Shown: positions 17,595 through 26,060 of the stretch, one piece after another
Layout of the letters: each line of letters opens with the position of its first letter
Numbering within the stretch: position 1 is the first letter of the stretch
Source of the DNA: UBA1941 sp046329555
GTDB taxonomy: Bacteria > Bacteroidota > Bacteroidia > Chitinophagales > LD1
Length of the DNA: 64,000 nt
Reading direction: 5' to 3'
NCBI GenBank assembly: GCA_046329555.1
Contig: JAXLUK010000005.1
Span: 186,001-250,000 of the forward strand
The notes under the pieces: model-generated
Seen by the model: the letters and a program-made list of their open reading frames with translations, nothing else
What the model was told of the DNA's origin: nothing
The model's database searches: none
Translations under genes and position numbers: made by a program

Positions 17595-18685
17595 CGGTTA
17601 CCTCCTATATTTCCCTTCATCCACATATCACCTAAAAGGTAGGTGTCATACCAACCTTCGAACTCCTGTTGTTTTAGTTCTTTGACGATAGTGGCATTGT
17701 TTTCATCTTTTTCGAACACGCGAATATCTTCAAAAGTAAACCAGTTAAGCAGTTGCGGGGAGTGAGTAGATAGGATGATTTGGGAAGTTTGTGCGGCGTA
17801 TTGAATTCCTTCTGCCACGGCATGAAGCATATCGGGATGAAGGCCGTTTTCCGGCTCATCCAGGCAAATAAGCTGCCCGCGGTTTGGGTTGTAGAGGATG
17901 GCTAGTAAAGCCAAAAATTTAATTGACCCGTCAGATAGCAAATAGGCCGGGGTTGTTTTCTCAAAACCAGTTTCCTTGATTCCAAAAGTCATGGAATCCA
18001 AAACCGGAATGACCTTTAGTTTTTCATAGTTTCCATTAACCTTTTGCAAGTTCTTTTCAATCAAATCAAAATGCAAAGCATGATTTATCGAAAGGAAGTT
18101 GATGACATTGCTCAAGTTTCTTAAATCAGGTCGTAGGACTTTGTCGGAGGTGTACGTCAATGCTTTCCTAACTATTGCATCCTCTGACGTATCGAAAATC
18201 CCATAACTATAAATATTGTCTGCAGCGCTAATAAGATTTGCGAAAGCTACTGAAACGTCTTTTTCGCCTTCACTGTCATGATAGTTTGAGTATACCCGCT
18301 CTCCCCCGGCTAGAACTGTCGGAGAGAAGGAAAAAATCCCTAATCCCGGAAATTTGAAATTGGCGAGGTAAGTCAAGGGCCTAGGTGCTTCGGTATCATG
18401 ACGCTTGTAACTCACAAAATTTTGATCGAACTCAAACAAAAGTTCCGAAAACGTCGTTCCGCTTTGATAGTGCATCATCCCGTTTTGCCCCTTCCATTTA
18501 TGTAGAACCAAACTACCGATGTCTTCAATATTTTCTTTAGGAAGAATTTTGAATAATTCAATCGCCTTCAACAAATTACTCTTACCACTGCCGTTAATAC
18601 CCACCAACACATTCACTCCGGGATTGAGATTAATGGTACAATCCTGAAAGCTGAAAAAATTTTGAAGGCGGATGCTCTTGATCAT
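17588..18685 (-). CDS. SMC/OLD-like AAA ATPase inserted in the sdh operon
   Basis: 365 residues, AAA15/AAA21-type ABC ATPase related to the OLD and RecF families. Walker A GINGSGKS at 29-36, signature-like LLSDGSIKF at 249-257, Walker B LICLDEPE at 272-279 with the adjacent ENGLHP, and switch His308 in STHSPQLL. The N-terminus MIKSIRLQNFFSFQD is the classic start of this group. The coiled-coil insert is short. It begins 1 nt after the sdhC stop (TAAAATG) and overlaps the DUF4276 gene by 7 nt. OLD-like ATPases with a TOPRIM partner act in anti-phage defence; here the nuclease is on a separate chain. AT-rich relative to neighbours (18001-18060 has 19 G+C in 60). Confidence 0.88.
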   Translation of the reverse strand: MIKSIRLQNFFSFQDCTINLNPGVNVLVGINGSGKSNLLKAIELFKILPKENIEDIGSLVLHKWKGQNGMMHYQSGTTFSELLFEFDQNFVSYKRHDTEAPRPLTYLANFKFPGLGIFSFSPTVLAGGERVYSNYHDSEGEKDVSVAFANLISAADNIYSYGIFDTSEDAIVRKALTYTSDKVLRPDLRNLSNVINFLSINHALHFDLIEKNLQKVNGNYEKLKVIPVLDSMTFGIKETGFEKTTPAYLLSDGSIKFLALLAILYNPNRGQLICLDEPENGLHPDMLHAVAEGIQYAAQTSQIILSTHSPQLLNWFTFEDIRVFEKDENNATIVKELKQQEFEGWYDTYLLGDMWMKGNIGGNRW

Positions 18686-18686
18686 T

Positions 18687-19373
18687 TTATTTCACCAATT
18701 GGAAAAAAAACGCCAGCGGCATAGAAGCGAAAATCAGCGGTACGATAATCGAAAACGCCACTCCGGCAATATGAATAACCTGATTGTATTTAACATGGTT
18801 CCATCCCATAGTTTGGAAGGCGCTGCCAAATCCGTGCAACAGGTGCCAGAACAGCGAGAAGCAGCCGAGCAGGTAGATGACTACGGTATACCATTCCTGA
18901 AATTCAAGCTGCATCATGGTAAACAAGTTGAGTTCTTCACCGTGAAGGAATTGATAGGCGCGGTTCGGGATCCAGAAATGGGCAGTGTGGACCACTAGAA
19001 ACAACAGGATGATAGTGCCTAACAATGCCATGCTGCGGCTGTACCAGGTGGTTTTTCCGTCGGATGCGGTTTTGGCGTATTTCACCGGCCGAGCGGCCCG
19101 GTTTTGAAAATAGAGCAGCAAGCCGTCAACGATGTGAATCAGAAATCCGGCAACTAGTCCGATTTCCATAATACGGATGATGGGATTGGTGCCCATAAAA
19201 TGAGCGTATTTGGAAAAGGTAACGCCTCCATCGTTATAAAACACCATGGCATTAATGGCACAGTGTACAATCAGGAAGGTAATCAGGAAAAGTCCGGTAA
19301 GCGCCATAAACACCTTCTTTCCGATAGAACTTTGAAAGAAAACCGAAGGTTTGGCTGCGGTGGTAGTACTCAT
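18687..19373 (-). CDS. sdhC: Succinate dehydrogenase cytochrome b subunit
   Basis: 228 residues with five hydrophobic helices and His residues suitable for two b hemes (LIVHCAINAM, AGFLIHIVDG, FLVVHTAHFW, FWHLLHGFGSAFQ). This is the fused membrane anchor of Bacteroidota complex II that replaces SdhC plus SdhD and reduces menaquinone. It is the first gene of the operon, with its own TATGTTTG promoter element. Normally sdhA follows directly; here the ATPase gene starts 1 nt after its stop codon. Confidence 0.95.
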   Translation of the reverse strand: MSTTTAAKPSVFFQSSIGKKVFMALTGLFLITFLIVHCAINAMVFYNDGGVTFSKYAHFMGTNPIIRIMEIGLVAGFLIHIVDGLLLYFQNRAARPVKYAKTASDGKTTWYSRSMALLGTIILLFLVVHTAHFWIPNRAYQFLHGEELNLFTMMQLEFQEWYTVVIYLLGCFSLFWHLLHGFGSAFQTMGWNHVKYNQVIHIAGVAFSIIVPLIFASMPLAFFFQLVK

Positions 19374-19390
19374 AGTAGATAATTACATGA

Positions 19391-19398
19391 CAAACATA
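19391..19398 (-). promoter_or_regulatory. Promoter -7 element TATGTTTG of the sdh operon
   Basis: An exact TAnnTTTG match on the minus strand, 17 nt before the sdhC ATG. It is the only promoter-like element seen for the five-gene unit, so the ATPase pair should be co-transcribed with sdh. Confidence 0.6.
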
Positions 19399-19519
19399 AG
19401 GCGGTAATCCAAATTAAGAAACAGAAAAAGAAGGAAATAGTTGAGTAATTGTGTTGAAATTAGGGCATTAGTGCTGTTGCAAACGGTACAATAAGCCCGG
19501 GCGTTTGCCGTTGTTTAGC

Positions 19520-19527
19520 TACATTCG
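19520..19527 (+). promoter_or_regulatory. Promoter -7 element TACATTCG, 5 nt from a GTG start
   Basis: TAnnTTCG element followed by CGGCC and the GTG at 19533. Decides the start of the DUF6089 gene. Confidence 0.5.
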
Positions 19528-19532
19528 CGGCC

Positions 19533-20387
19533 GTGAAAAAACCGGGTCATCTTTGTTTGGTGTTGTGTGCGCTACTGGCTGCAATGGCCGTGCGTGCGCA
19601 GTTTCACGAAGTGGGCCTTTGGGGCGGCGTAGCCAATTACTATGGCGATTTGAACCAACAATTCGGGGTGAAGTATGTGCGCCCCGCAGGAGGGGTTTTC
19701 TACCGCTACAACATCAGCTCTCGATTTGCCGCAAAAGGCTGTGTGAGCTACGGGGAGGTAGAAGGGCATGATGCCGCGTCTTCCAGCGCCCGGCAGCAAT
19801 TGCGCAATTTGTCGTTTCGCAGCAGTATAGCCGATCTGACCGCCACATTTGAATTCAATTTTTTCAAATTCGATAAATCGAAACCCAAGAAATATTGGTT
19901 TTCGCCTTATCTGGCCACTGGTGTAGGCATTTTCTTTTTCAATCCAAAAGCGGAATACAAGGGGAAGTGGTATTACTTGCAGCCGTTGGGTACAGAAGGA
20001 CAAAACGACCCCAGCTATTCAGGGGTGAAGAAATACAATCTCTATAGTTTTCATATTCCGATTGAAGGCGGATTTAAGTTTCATATCTATCAGAACTGGA
20101 ACATCAATCTGATTGTTTCCGTGCATAAAACGTTTACCGATTATCTGGATGATGTGAGCGGGAATTACCCCACAACGGTATCGTTGCCCGGCGGATCACA
20201 TGGCATTGCGGCGGCATTGAGCGACCGTAGCGGCGAGGTGAACGGCGGGGAAAATGCCGGAAGAGCCGGCTATCAACGGGGGGAAACCAGTAAGAAGGAC
20301 GACTTCGTGTTTGTGGGCGTTTCTGTCTCCTACACCTTCATGAGTATGCAGTGCCCCACGCCCAGCAATGGCTGGACTTTCCGATGA
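19533..20387 (+). CDS. DUF6089 outer membrane beta-barrel protein
   Basis: 284 residues. A signal peptide (VKKPGHLCLVLCALLAAMAVRA, GTG start) is followed by a small barrel: FHEVGLWGGVANYYGDLNQ is the characteristic DUF6089 opening, then alternating strands, a conserved YWFSPYLATGVGIFFFNPKAEY, HIPIEGGFKFHIYQNW and a penultimate strand DFVFVGVSVSYTF. It lies in the outer membrane; function unknown in the family. A small ATGACA/TGTCAT hairpin with a T-run (20384-20402) overlaps the stop and may terminate transcription. Confidence 0.85.
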   Translation: MKKPGHLCLVLCALLAAMAVRAQFHEVGLWGGVANYYGDLNQQFGVKYVRPAGGVFYRYNISSRFAAKGCVSYGEVEGHDAASSSARQQLRNLSFRSSIADLTATFEFNFFKFDKSKPKKYWFSPYLATGVGIFFFNPKAEYKGKWYYLQPLGTEGQNDPSYSGVKKYNLYSFHIPIEGGFKFHIYQNWNINLIVSVHKTFTDYLDDVSGNYPTTVSLPGGSHGIAAALSDRSGEVNGGENAGRAGYQRGETSKKDDFVFVGVSVSYTFMSMQCPTPSNGWTFR

Positions 20388-20471
20388 CACTGTCATTTTT
20401 TTGTAAAACCAACTGTACCCCAGTAGGAACCTTCGATTTTACTAATATATTCGTTTTCGAATTTTTCAACA

Positions 20472-22637
20472 ATGAAAAAAATATACACACTGTACGCCAT
20501 GATTTTGGCGATTACCGTTGCAAGCGCGCAACAAGCTTCAATGGGCTGTATTACCGATCACATGGATCGGAAATTGACGGAAGGCAATCCTGAGGCCATT
20601 GTAAGTAAGGAATTGCTGGATCAATTTACGGCGCAATTTGTGGCGACCTACAAAAAGAACCATCCGAATGAACGGGGTACGAACTACGTGATTCCGGTGG
20701 TGTTTCACATTCTTCACGACGGTGGCGCAGAAAACCTTACTGATGCGCTTATTCGTACTGAAATGAGCAACTGGAATGAGTATTACAGCAGAAGCAATCC
20801 TGAATTGCCATCGGCATCACCATGGTATAATTCCAGCGGCTTGAATTTGATTGCAGATATCGGCATTGAGTTTCGTTTGGCGCACCTAGATCCGAACGGT
20901 CACTGTACCACCGGTATTGAGCATATCTATACACAAGGTACTTATTATGGCAACGACGACGATAAAATGCGTCCTTGGCCACGTGAGAAATATTTGAACA
21001 TCTGGGTGGTTCGCTGTTTACAGGGCGACTGTGGCACATATGGTACACTGGCTTACGCATACTATCCGTCTTCCGTTTCCACCTTTAACAACGGTCGCAT
21101 TATCGATGGTATTATTGTGAAATACGGAAGTGTTGGCGGCTTTACCTTGCGCGGTACCATTGCCCACGAAGCTGGACACTGGATGAACCTGCAACACACC
21201 TGGGGAAATAACAATGATCCAGGGACCGTGTGCGGTGATGATGGTGTTGATGACACCCCAATTACTAAGGGTAACTTAGGCGGTTGCGATACGGCTCGCC
21301 GTGTGTGCAGTCCGGGTCGCCCTGATACTACTAAACCAGAAGCCGAACAGGACATTATGAACTATTCTGATTGTTCTGTTTATTTCACCGAAGGGCAAAA
21401 AGCGCGCATGCTGGCGGTTTTAGAAGATACTTTAAATGTTTCCGGAAGAAATACCATCTGGAAAATGCCGAATCTGATTGCAACAGGGGTGGATGGCTCC
21501 AATACCTGCGAGCCGGCGCCTATCGCTGAATACGGTGCTAATAAGCGCTATGTATGTCTGGGTTCACCAGTGAAGTTTACTGATTATTCTTACAATTATA
21601 ACTCTTTAGATTCGCGTACCTGGACATTCCCGGGAGATGCCGATATTACTACATCTAACAATGCATCAGAAAATATCACCTTCAGTTCACCGGGCTTTAA
21701 AGAAGTACAACTGCAGGTGACGAATACGTCGGGATCTGACACCAAAATTAAGAGTATCGTTTACGTAGCTGACAACAGCAATCCAATTACTGCTCCGGCT
21801 ATTGAAACATTTGAAGATCGCGGACTTTCTGAATCCCGTTGGGTGCCGTTGAATTATGATAATAACCAAACATCATTTTCTTATTTCGATAAAGTGGGTC
21901 ATAGCAGCCGTTCTTGTTACAAACTGAACAATTATGATTCCCGCTATCGCAACGACCTCGATGAGTTGGTTTCTCCGCCTTATGATTTGTCTTACCTGAC
22001 CGATGCTGAATTCCGCATTTCATTCCGCTATTCATTTGCTACTTTTAATTCCAATGGCGTAAACAATCCCGACGATTCTTTAGTGGTGTACATTTCAAAA
22101 GATTGTGGCGCTACTTGGAAAAGTATTTACAGCAATGGCCGTGCTGGATTATACAACGCTGGATATATTGCCGGGCCATATACCCCACAATCTGCAGAGG
22201 AATACTGGAGAAAAGTTTCTGTTAACTTGAAAACAGCCAACGGAATCGGAGCGCCGTATAAAGCGGCTGGTGTTTTGTTCAAGTTTGCTGTGTTTAGCTC
22301 ATACCTGGGCAATAACTTCTATCTGGACAACATCAACATTGGTAATGTAGATGAAACTTTCCTGGGCATTAACGACCATGTTGCTATCGAAGGGTTATCT
22401 GTTTACCCTAACCCGGCTACTGACAAGGCCATCGTTGAAATCTCTACTTCATCACCAAAAGAAGTGAGCATGAAGTTGGTTGATTTAACTGGAAAAGAAA
22501 TCAAGACTGTTTACGAAGGTGCCATTGATGGTGATCAACGCATCAACTTTGAAACCGGTGATCTGGCAAGCGGAATCTATCACTTGCAGGTTGTTTCCGG
22601 AAAAGACCGCTTGGTTCGCAAGTTCGTGAAACTGTAA
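20472..22637 (+). CDS. Secreted M43 (pappalysin-like) metalloprotease with PKD and T9SS type A domains
   Basis: 721 residues. Signal peptide 1-19 (MKKIYTLYAMILAITVASA). The catalytic domain (~60-320) holds the zinc motif HEAGHWMNLQHTWG with ligands H232, H236 and H242 and catalytic E233; IMNYSDCSVYFTEGQ is the Met-turn region. A PKD-like domain (~345-435; FTDYSYNYNSLDSRTWTFPGD) and a jelly-roll-like region (~450-625) follow. The last ~80 residues are a T9SS type A CTD (LSVYPNPATDKAIVEI, MKLVDLTGKEI, LASGIYHLQVV, VRKFVKL). It is a surface or secreted peptidase; the substrate is unknown. Confidence 0.92.
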   Translation: MKKIYTLYAMILAITVASAQQASMGCITDHMDRKLTEGNPEAIVSKELLDQFTAQFVATYKKNHPNERGTNYVIPVVFHILHDGGAENLTDALIRTEMSNWNEYYSRSNPELPSASPWYNSSGLNLIADIGIEFRLAHLDPNGHCTTGIEHIYTQGTYYGNDDDKMRPWPREKYLNIWVVRCLQGDCGTYGTLAYAYYPSSVSTFNNGRIIDGIIVKYGSVGGFTLRGTIAHEAGHWMNLQHTWGNNNDPGTVCGDDGVDDTPITKGNLGGCDTARRVCSPGRPDTTKPEAEQDIMNYSDCSVYFTEGQKARMLAVLEDTLNVSGRNTIWKMPNLIATGVDGSNTCEPAPIAEYGANKRYVCLGSPVKFTDYSYNYNSLDSRTWTFPGDADITTSNNASENITFSSPGFKEVQLQVTNTSGSDTKIKSIVYVADNSNPITAPAIETFEDRGLSESRWVPLNYDNNQTSFSYFDKVGHSSRSCYKLNNYDSRYRNDLDELVSPPYDLSYLTDAEFRISFRYSFATFNSNGVNNPDDSLVVYISKDCGATWKSIYSNGRAGLYNAGYIAGPYTPQSAEEYWRKVSVNLKTANGIGAPYKAAGVLFKFAVFSSYLGNNFYLDNINIGNVDETFLGINDHVAIEGLSVYPNPATDKAIVEISTSSPKEVSMKLVDLTGKEIKTVYEGAIDGDQRINFETGDLASGIYHLQVVSGKDRLVRKFVKL

Positions 22638-22657
22638 ATCATTAATTAAAGATTAAT

Positions 22658-22692
22658 AGGAGGGCGAAAATGTTTTCGCCCTCCTTTTTTTT
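22658..22692 (+). terminator. Rho-independent terminator after M43 protease
   Basis: A 13-bp GC-rich stem (22658-22670 with 22673-22685), tight loop, then an eight-T run. Also lies at the 3' end of the convergent oxyR. Confidence 0.92.
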
Positions 22693-22700
22693 AGACTGCT

Positions 22701-23636
22701 TTAGATGGGCGGCAATGGCTTTGACCGGGTCTCAATACGCGGTAACAACGGCTTTACTTTATGGATGATTTGTTGTTGAAGTTTATTCAGGATACTTTTT
22801 TTTGCAAAGTGCCGGTGAACAACCAAGCCAACTGAACGGTAGGGAACAGGAGCACTGAATGCGGCCAGGTGCCTGTGATCCACAGCCCGGAAATCGAGGG
22901 TGGCTAAATACGGCAACAAGGTGGTGAGCCGATTTGCCTTTACAAAACGCACCAATCCATCAATTGAGCCAGCCTGGTATTCGAAGTTTAGCAGGTTTTT
23001 CTGCGTATTGCGGGTGTGCCGGCATAAACTGACTACCTGAGTACGCATACAGTGTCCTTCCTCCATCAGGCAAAGGCGTTCTGTTTTCAACGCTTTCGCC
23101 AGCACCTTCTTTTGGTTAATTTGATTTGGATCATAAAGCACAAAGGGCTCATGATACAATGGGGTTTCCAGTAGATCAGCGTCAAGAAGCGGGGTAGAAA
23201 CGATACCGATGTCTAGCTCGCGTGATTTTAACTTTTTCGTAATTTCCTCAGTAGTTTCTTCCCGCACTACAATTTCAAGTTTGGGAAAGCTAGCGCCGAA
23301 TTCCTGTAGAAATAACGGCAATAGAAAAGGCGCGATGGTGGGTATTACCGCAAGGTGCAGCGGACCAGATAGTTCTCCTTTGAGCCCCATGACCAAATCA
23401 TTTAACTGCGCAATTTCACGCCTCAACACTTTGAGCTGTTCAATCAATTGAATTCCTTCCTGCGTGATGTCAACGGGCTTCCGTTTTCTGTCAAAAATGT
23501 GTAACCCCACCTCGTCCTCAAACCGGGCAATCATGGTACTCAAGGTAGATTGACTGACAAAGCACTTTTCTGCGGCCGTCTCAAAATGTCGGTATTCTGC
23601 TACCGCAAGGACGTATTCAAATTGTTGAAGATTCAT
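22701..23636 (-). CDS. oxyR: Hydrogen-peroxide sensor OxyR (LysR family)
   Basis: 311 residues. The N-terminal LysR helix-turn-helix (MNLQQFEYVLAVAEYRHFETAAEKCFVSQSTLSTMIARFE) is followed by a ligand-like regulatory domain. The redox pair is visible in EEGHCMRTQVVSLC, matching the C199/C208 arrangement of E. coli OxyR. Oxidation of the pair by H2O2 switches promoter contacts. It is divergent from katG, the classic target, with a 90-bp shared regulatory region. It may also repress itself, since its own start is within ~10 nt of the proposed site. Confidence 0.92.
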   Translation of the reverse strand: MNLQQFEYVLAVAEYRHFETAAEKCFVSQSTLSTMIARFEDEVGLHIFDRKRKPVDITQEGIQLIEQLKVLRREIAQLNDLVMGLKGELSGPLHLAVIPTIAPFLLPLFLQEFGASFPKLEIVVREETTEEITKKLKSRELDIGIVSTPLLDADLLETPLYHEPFVLYDPNQINQKKVLAKALKTERLCLMEEGHCMRTQVVSLCRHTRNTQKNLLNFEYQAGSIDGLVRFVKANRLTTLLPYLATLDFRAVDHRHLAAFSAPVPYRSVGLVVHRHFAKKSILNKLQQQIIHKVKPLLPRIETRSKPLPPI

Positions 23637-23645
23637 CTATAAAAT

Positions 23646-23668
23646 CGATACTAAAATCTAAAATATCG
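23646..23668. promoter_or_regulatory. Candidate OxyR operator in oxyR-katG intergenic region
   Basis: An inverted repeat CGATA-N13-TATCG in an otherwise AT-rich stretch. It lies 10 nt from the oxyR start and ~25 nt upstream of the katG -7 element, where a LysR activator would sit. The exact bases differ from the E. coli ATAG-type consensus, so assignment rests on position and symmetry. Confidence 0.45.
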
Positions 23669-23692
23669 TTTTTGTAGAACTATTCAACATCC

Positions 23693-23700
23693 TACTTTCG
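23693..23700 (+). promoter_or_regulatory. Promoter -7 element TACTTTCG of katG
   Basis: Followed by C; 26 nt before the ATG at 23727 but only 8 nt before the in-frame ATG at 23709. The spacing, plus a good signal peptide, favours 23727. Confidence 0.55.
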
Positions 23701-23726
23701 CGTCATTAATGGTTAAACCAACAACA

Positions 23727-26000
23727 ATGAAGACAATCCTTACGGCTGCGCTGCTGTTCGCTATGGCCATCACAACAAAATCTCAAAACATGGAAACAAC
23801 AGGAAAATGCCCTTTCGGGCACGATAGTAAAAGCACGGTGCAACAACCGCCGGCTACGTTGCCCGCAAACGCTACTCGTCAACAGCCTAACTGGTGGCCC
23901 AATCAATTATATTTAAGTGTGCTGAGAAAAAATGCACCGCTATCCAGTCCGATGGCGCCTCAGTTCAATTACCGCAAGGCGTTTCTCTCTCTCGATTATT
24001 TCGCACTGAAAAAAGATATTAATACGTTGATGACCCAGTCGCAAGACTGGTGGCCGGCAGATTTTGGGAGTTATGCCGGACTATTCATTCGCATGGCCTG
24101 GCATAGCGCCGGAACCTATCGCACCGGCGATGGTCGGGGCGGATCGCGTGCAGGGCAACAACGCTTTGCTCCATTGAATAGCTGGCCTGATAATGCCAAT
24201 TTAGATAAAGCAAGACGTTTACTGTGGCCAATCAAACAAAAATACGGGAATAAGATTTCATGGGCCGATTTGATGATTCTGGCGGGTAATGTGGCATTGG
24301 AAAATGCCGGGTTTAAGACCTACGGATTTGCCGGAGGACGCGAAGATGTATGGGAGCCGGAATCGAATGTGTACTGGGGTTCAGAAACGAAGTGGCTTGA
24401 TGATCAGCGTCACGCGGCCGGCCGGCAGTTAGAACAACCTTTGGCCGCTGTTCAAATGGGTTTGATTTACGTCAATCCTGAAGGGCCTAATGGCAATCCC
24501 GATCCGGCGTTAGCGGCTAAAGATATTCGCGAAACCTTTGGCCGGATGGGCATGAATGATGAAGAAACGGTGGCGCTGATTGCAGGTGGTCATACTTTGG
24601 GAAAAACACATGGCGCCGCCAGCGCCTCCCACGTGGGAGTTGCTCCTGAAGGTGCTTCCATTGAAGAGCAGGGAATGGGCTGGAAAAGCAACTATCAATC
24701 AGGTAAAGGAAAAGATGCGATTACTTCGGGATTAGAGGTAACCTGGACGAAAACCCCTGCCCGCTGGAATCACGATTTTCTGACGCTGTTGTTTGCTTAC
24801 GAATGGGAACTCACAGAAAGTCCGGCCGGGGCTCATCAATGGGTAGCAAAAACTACCGATCATCTGATTCCGGATGCTTATGATACTTCCAAGCTATATC
24901 GTCCTACTATGCTCACTACTGATTTATCGCTGCGTTTTGATCCGGTTTATGAAAAAATTGCTCGCAGGTTCAGAGATGATGAAGCGGCTTTTAACACCGC
25001 CTTTGCCAAGGCGTGGTTCAAATTAACGCATCGCGATATGGGGCCGAAAACCACCTATCTGGGCCCTGAGGCGCCAAAGGATGATTTACTATGGCAGGAT
25101 CCTATTCCGCCGCTCAACCACAAAGTGGTGAACGAAAAAGAAATTAAATGGTTGAAAGAGAAGATAGCTACATCGGGATTAACTATTCGTGACATGGTGC
25201 TAACCGCATGGGCTTCGGCATCTACTTTCAGGGGCTCTGACCGCAGAGGTGGCGCAAATGGAGCGAGAATCAGACTAGAGCCGCAAAGACACTGGGCGGT
25301 AAATCAACCCGATCAGCTTAACCGGGTGTTAAATGCGCTGGAAAAAATTCAAAGTGAATTTCAAACCAGGTACGCACCTGCACGAATATCGATGGCTGAT
25401 TTGATTGTTTTAGCTGGAAACGTTGGCGTTGAACAAGCCGCAGCCAATGCCGGGCATCCCATTCAGGTGCCTTTTACCCCCGGCCGCATGGATGCCACAC
25501 AAGAGCAAACAGACACTCATTCTTTTGCTGTTTTAGAACCGATGGCAGATGGTTTTAGGAATTATGCAAAAGGTCAATACACAGTGCCTACAGAAGCTTT
25601 GCTAATTGATAAGGCGCAGTTGCTTACCTTAACTGCTCCTGAAATGACGGTATTGGTTGGCGGTATGCGTGCCTTGAACGCTAACTATGATGGCTCGAAA
25701 AATGGGATTTTTACCAATGACGCCAATCAGCTAAACAATAGTTTCTTTGTAAAACTATTGGAACCGGGAACTATTTGGGAAGCTGCTGACAGCTCAAAAG
25801 AAGTGTTTGTTGGTAAAGATGAAAAGACACGTCAGCCAAAATGGACCGCCACTCGTGCCGATCTCATTTTTAGTTCGAATTCAGAACTAAGGGCATTGGC
25901 AGAGGTGTATGCCAGTGATGATGCAAGAGAAAAATTTGTGAGCGATTTTGTAGCGGCCTGGACGAAAGTGATGCAGTTGGATCGATTTGATTTGAACTAA
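23727..26000 (+). CDS. katG: Catalase-peroxidase KatG with signal peptide
   Basis: 757 residues from the chosen start (763 from 23709). Bifunctional heme enzyme that removes H2O2. Distal triad R122-W125-H126 (IRMAWHSAGTYR); Trp125, Tyr248 (LIYVNPEG) and Met274 (GRMGMND) correspond to the covalent adduct needed for catalase activity; proximal heme ligand H289 (GGHTLGKTHGA). The C-terminal duplicated domain lacks heme, as usual. Unlike cytoplasmic KatG, it begins with MKTILTAALLFAMAITTKSQ, a Sec-type signal, so it is probably periplasmic. Divergent from oxyR; strong terminator downstream. Confidence 0.95.
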   Translation: MKTILTAALLFAMAITTKSQNMETTGKCPFGHDSKSTVQQPPATLPANATRQQPNWWPNQLYLSVLRKNAPLSSPMAPQFNYRKAFLSLDYFALKKDINTLMTQSQDWWPADFGSYAGLFIRMAWHSAGTYRTGDGRGGSRAGQQRFAPLNSWPDNANLDKARRLLWPIKQKYGNKISWADLMILAGNVALENAGFKTYGFAGGREDVWEPESNVYWGSETKWLDDQRHAAGRQLEQPLAAVQMGLIYVNPEGPNGNPDPALAAKDIRETFGRMGMNDEETVALIAGGHTLGKTHGAASASHVGVAPEGASIEEQGMGWKSNYQSGKGKDAITSGLEVTWTKTPARWNHDFLTLLFAYEWELTESPAGAHQWVAKTTDHLIPDAYDTSKLYRPTMLTTDLSLRFDPVYEKIARRFRDDEAAFNTAFAKAWFKLTHRDMGPKTTYLGPEAPKDDLLWQDPIPPLNHKVVNEKEIKWLKEKIATSGLTIRDMVLTAWASASTFRGSDRRGGANGARIRLEPQRHWAVNQPDQLNRVLNALEKIQSEFQTRYAPARISMADLIVLAGNVGVEQAAANAGHPIQVPFTPGRMDATQEQTDTHSFAVLEPMADGFRNYAKGQYTVPTEALLIDKAQLLTLTAPEMTVLVGGMRALNANYDGSKNGIFTNDANQLNNSFFVKLLEPGTIWEAADSSKEVFVGKDEKTRQPKWTATRADLIFSSNSELRALAEVYASDDAREKFVSDFVAAWTKVMQLDRFDLN

Positions 26001-26011
26001 AAGTAGTTAGC

Positions 26012-26060
26012 AGGAACGCCGGCTGATGCCCACGTTAGGGTTAGCCGGCGTTCCTTTTTT
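26012..26060 (+). terminator. Rho-independent terminator after katG
   Basis: A perfect 13-bp stem (26012-26024 with 26043-26055) and an 18-nt loop, then a T-run to 26060 that overlaps the stop codon of the convergent hydrolase gene. Confidence 0.9.

Noticed and set aside
17079..18685. A classical toxin-antitoxin pair in the sdh operon
   Set aside because: The ATPase and DUF4276 proteins are too large and have nuclease/ATPase motifs; they fit an OLD-like two-gene system better.
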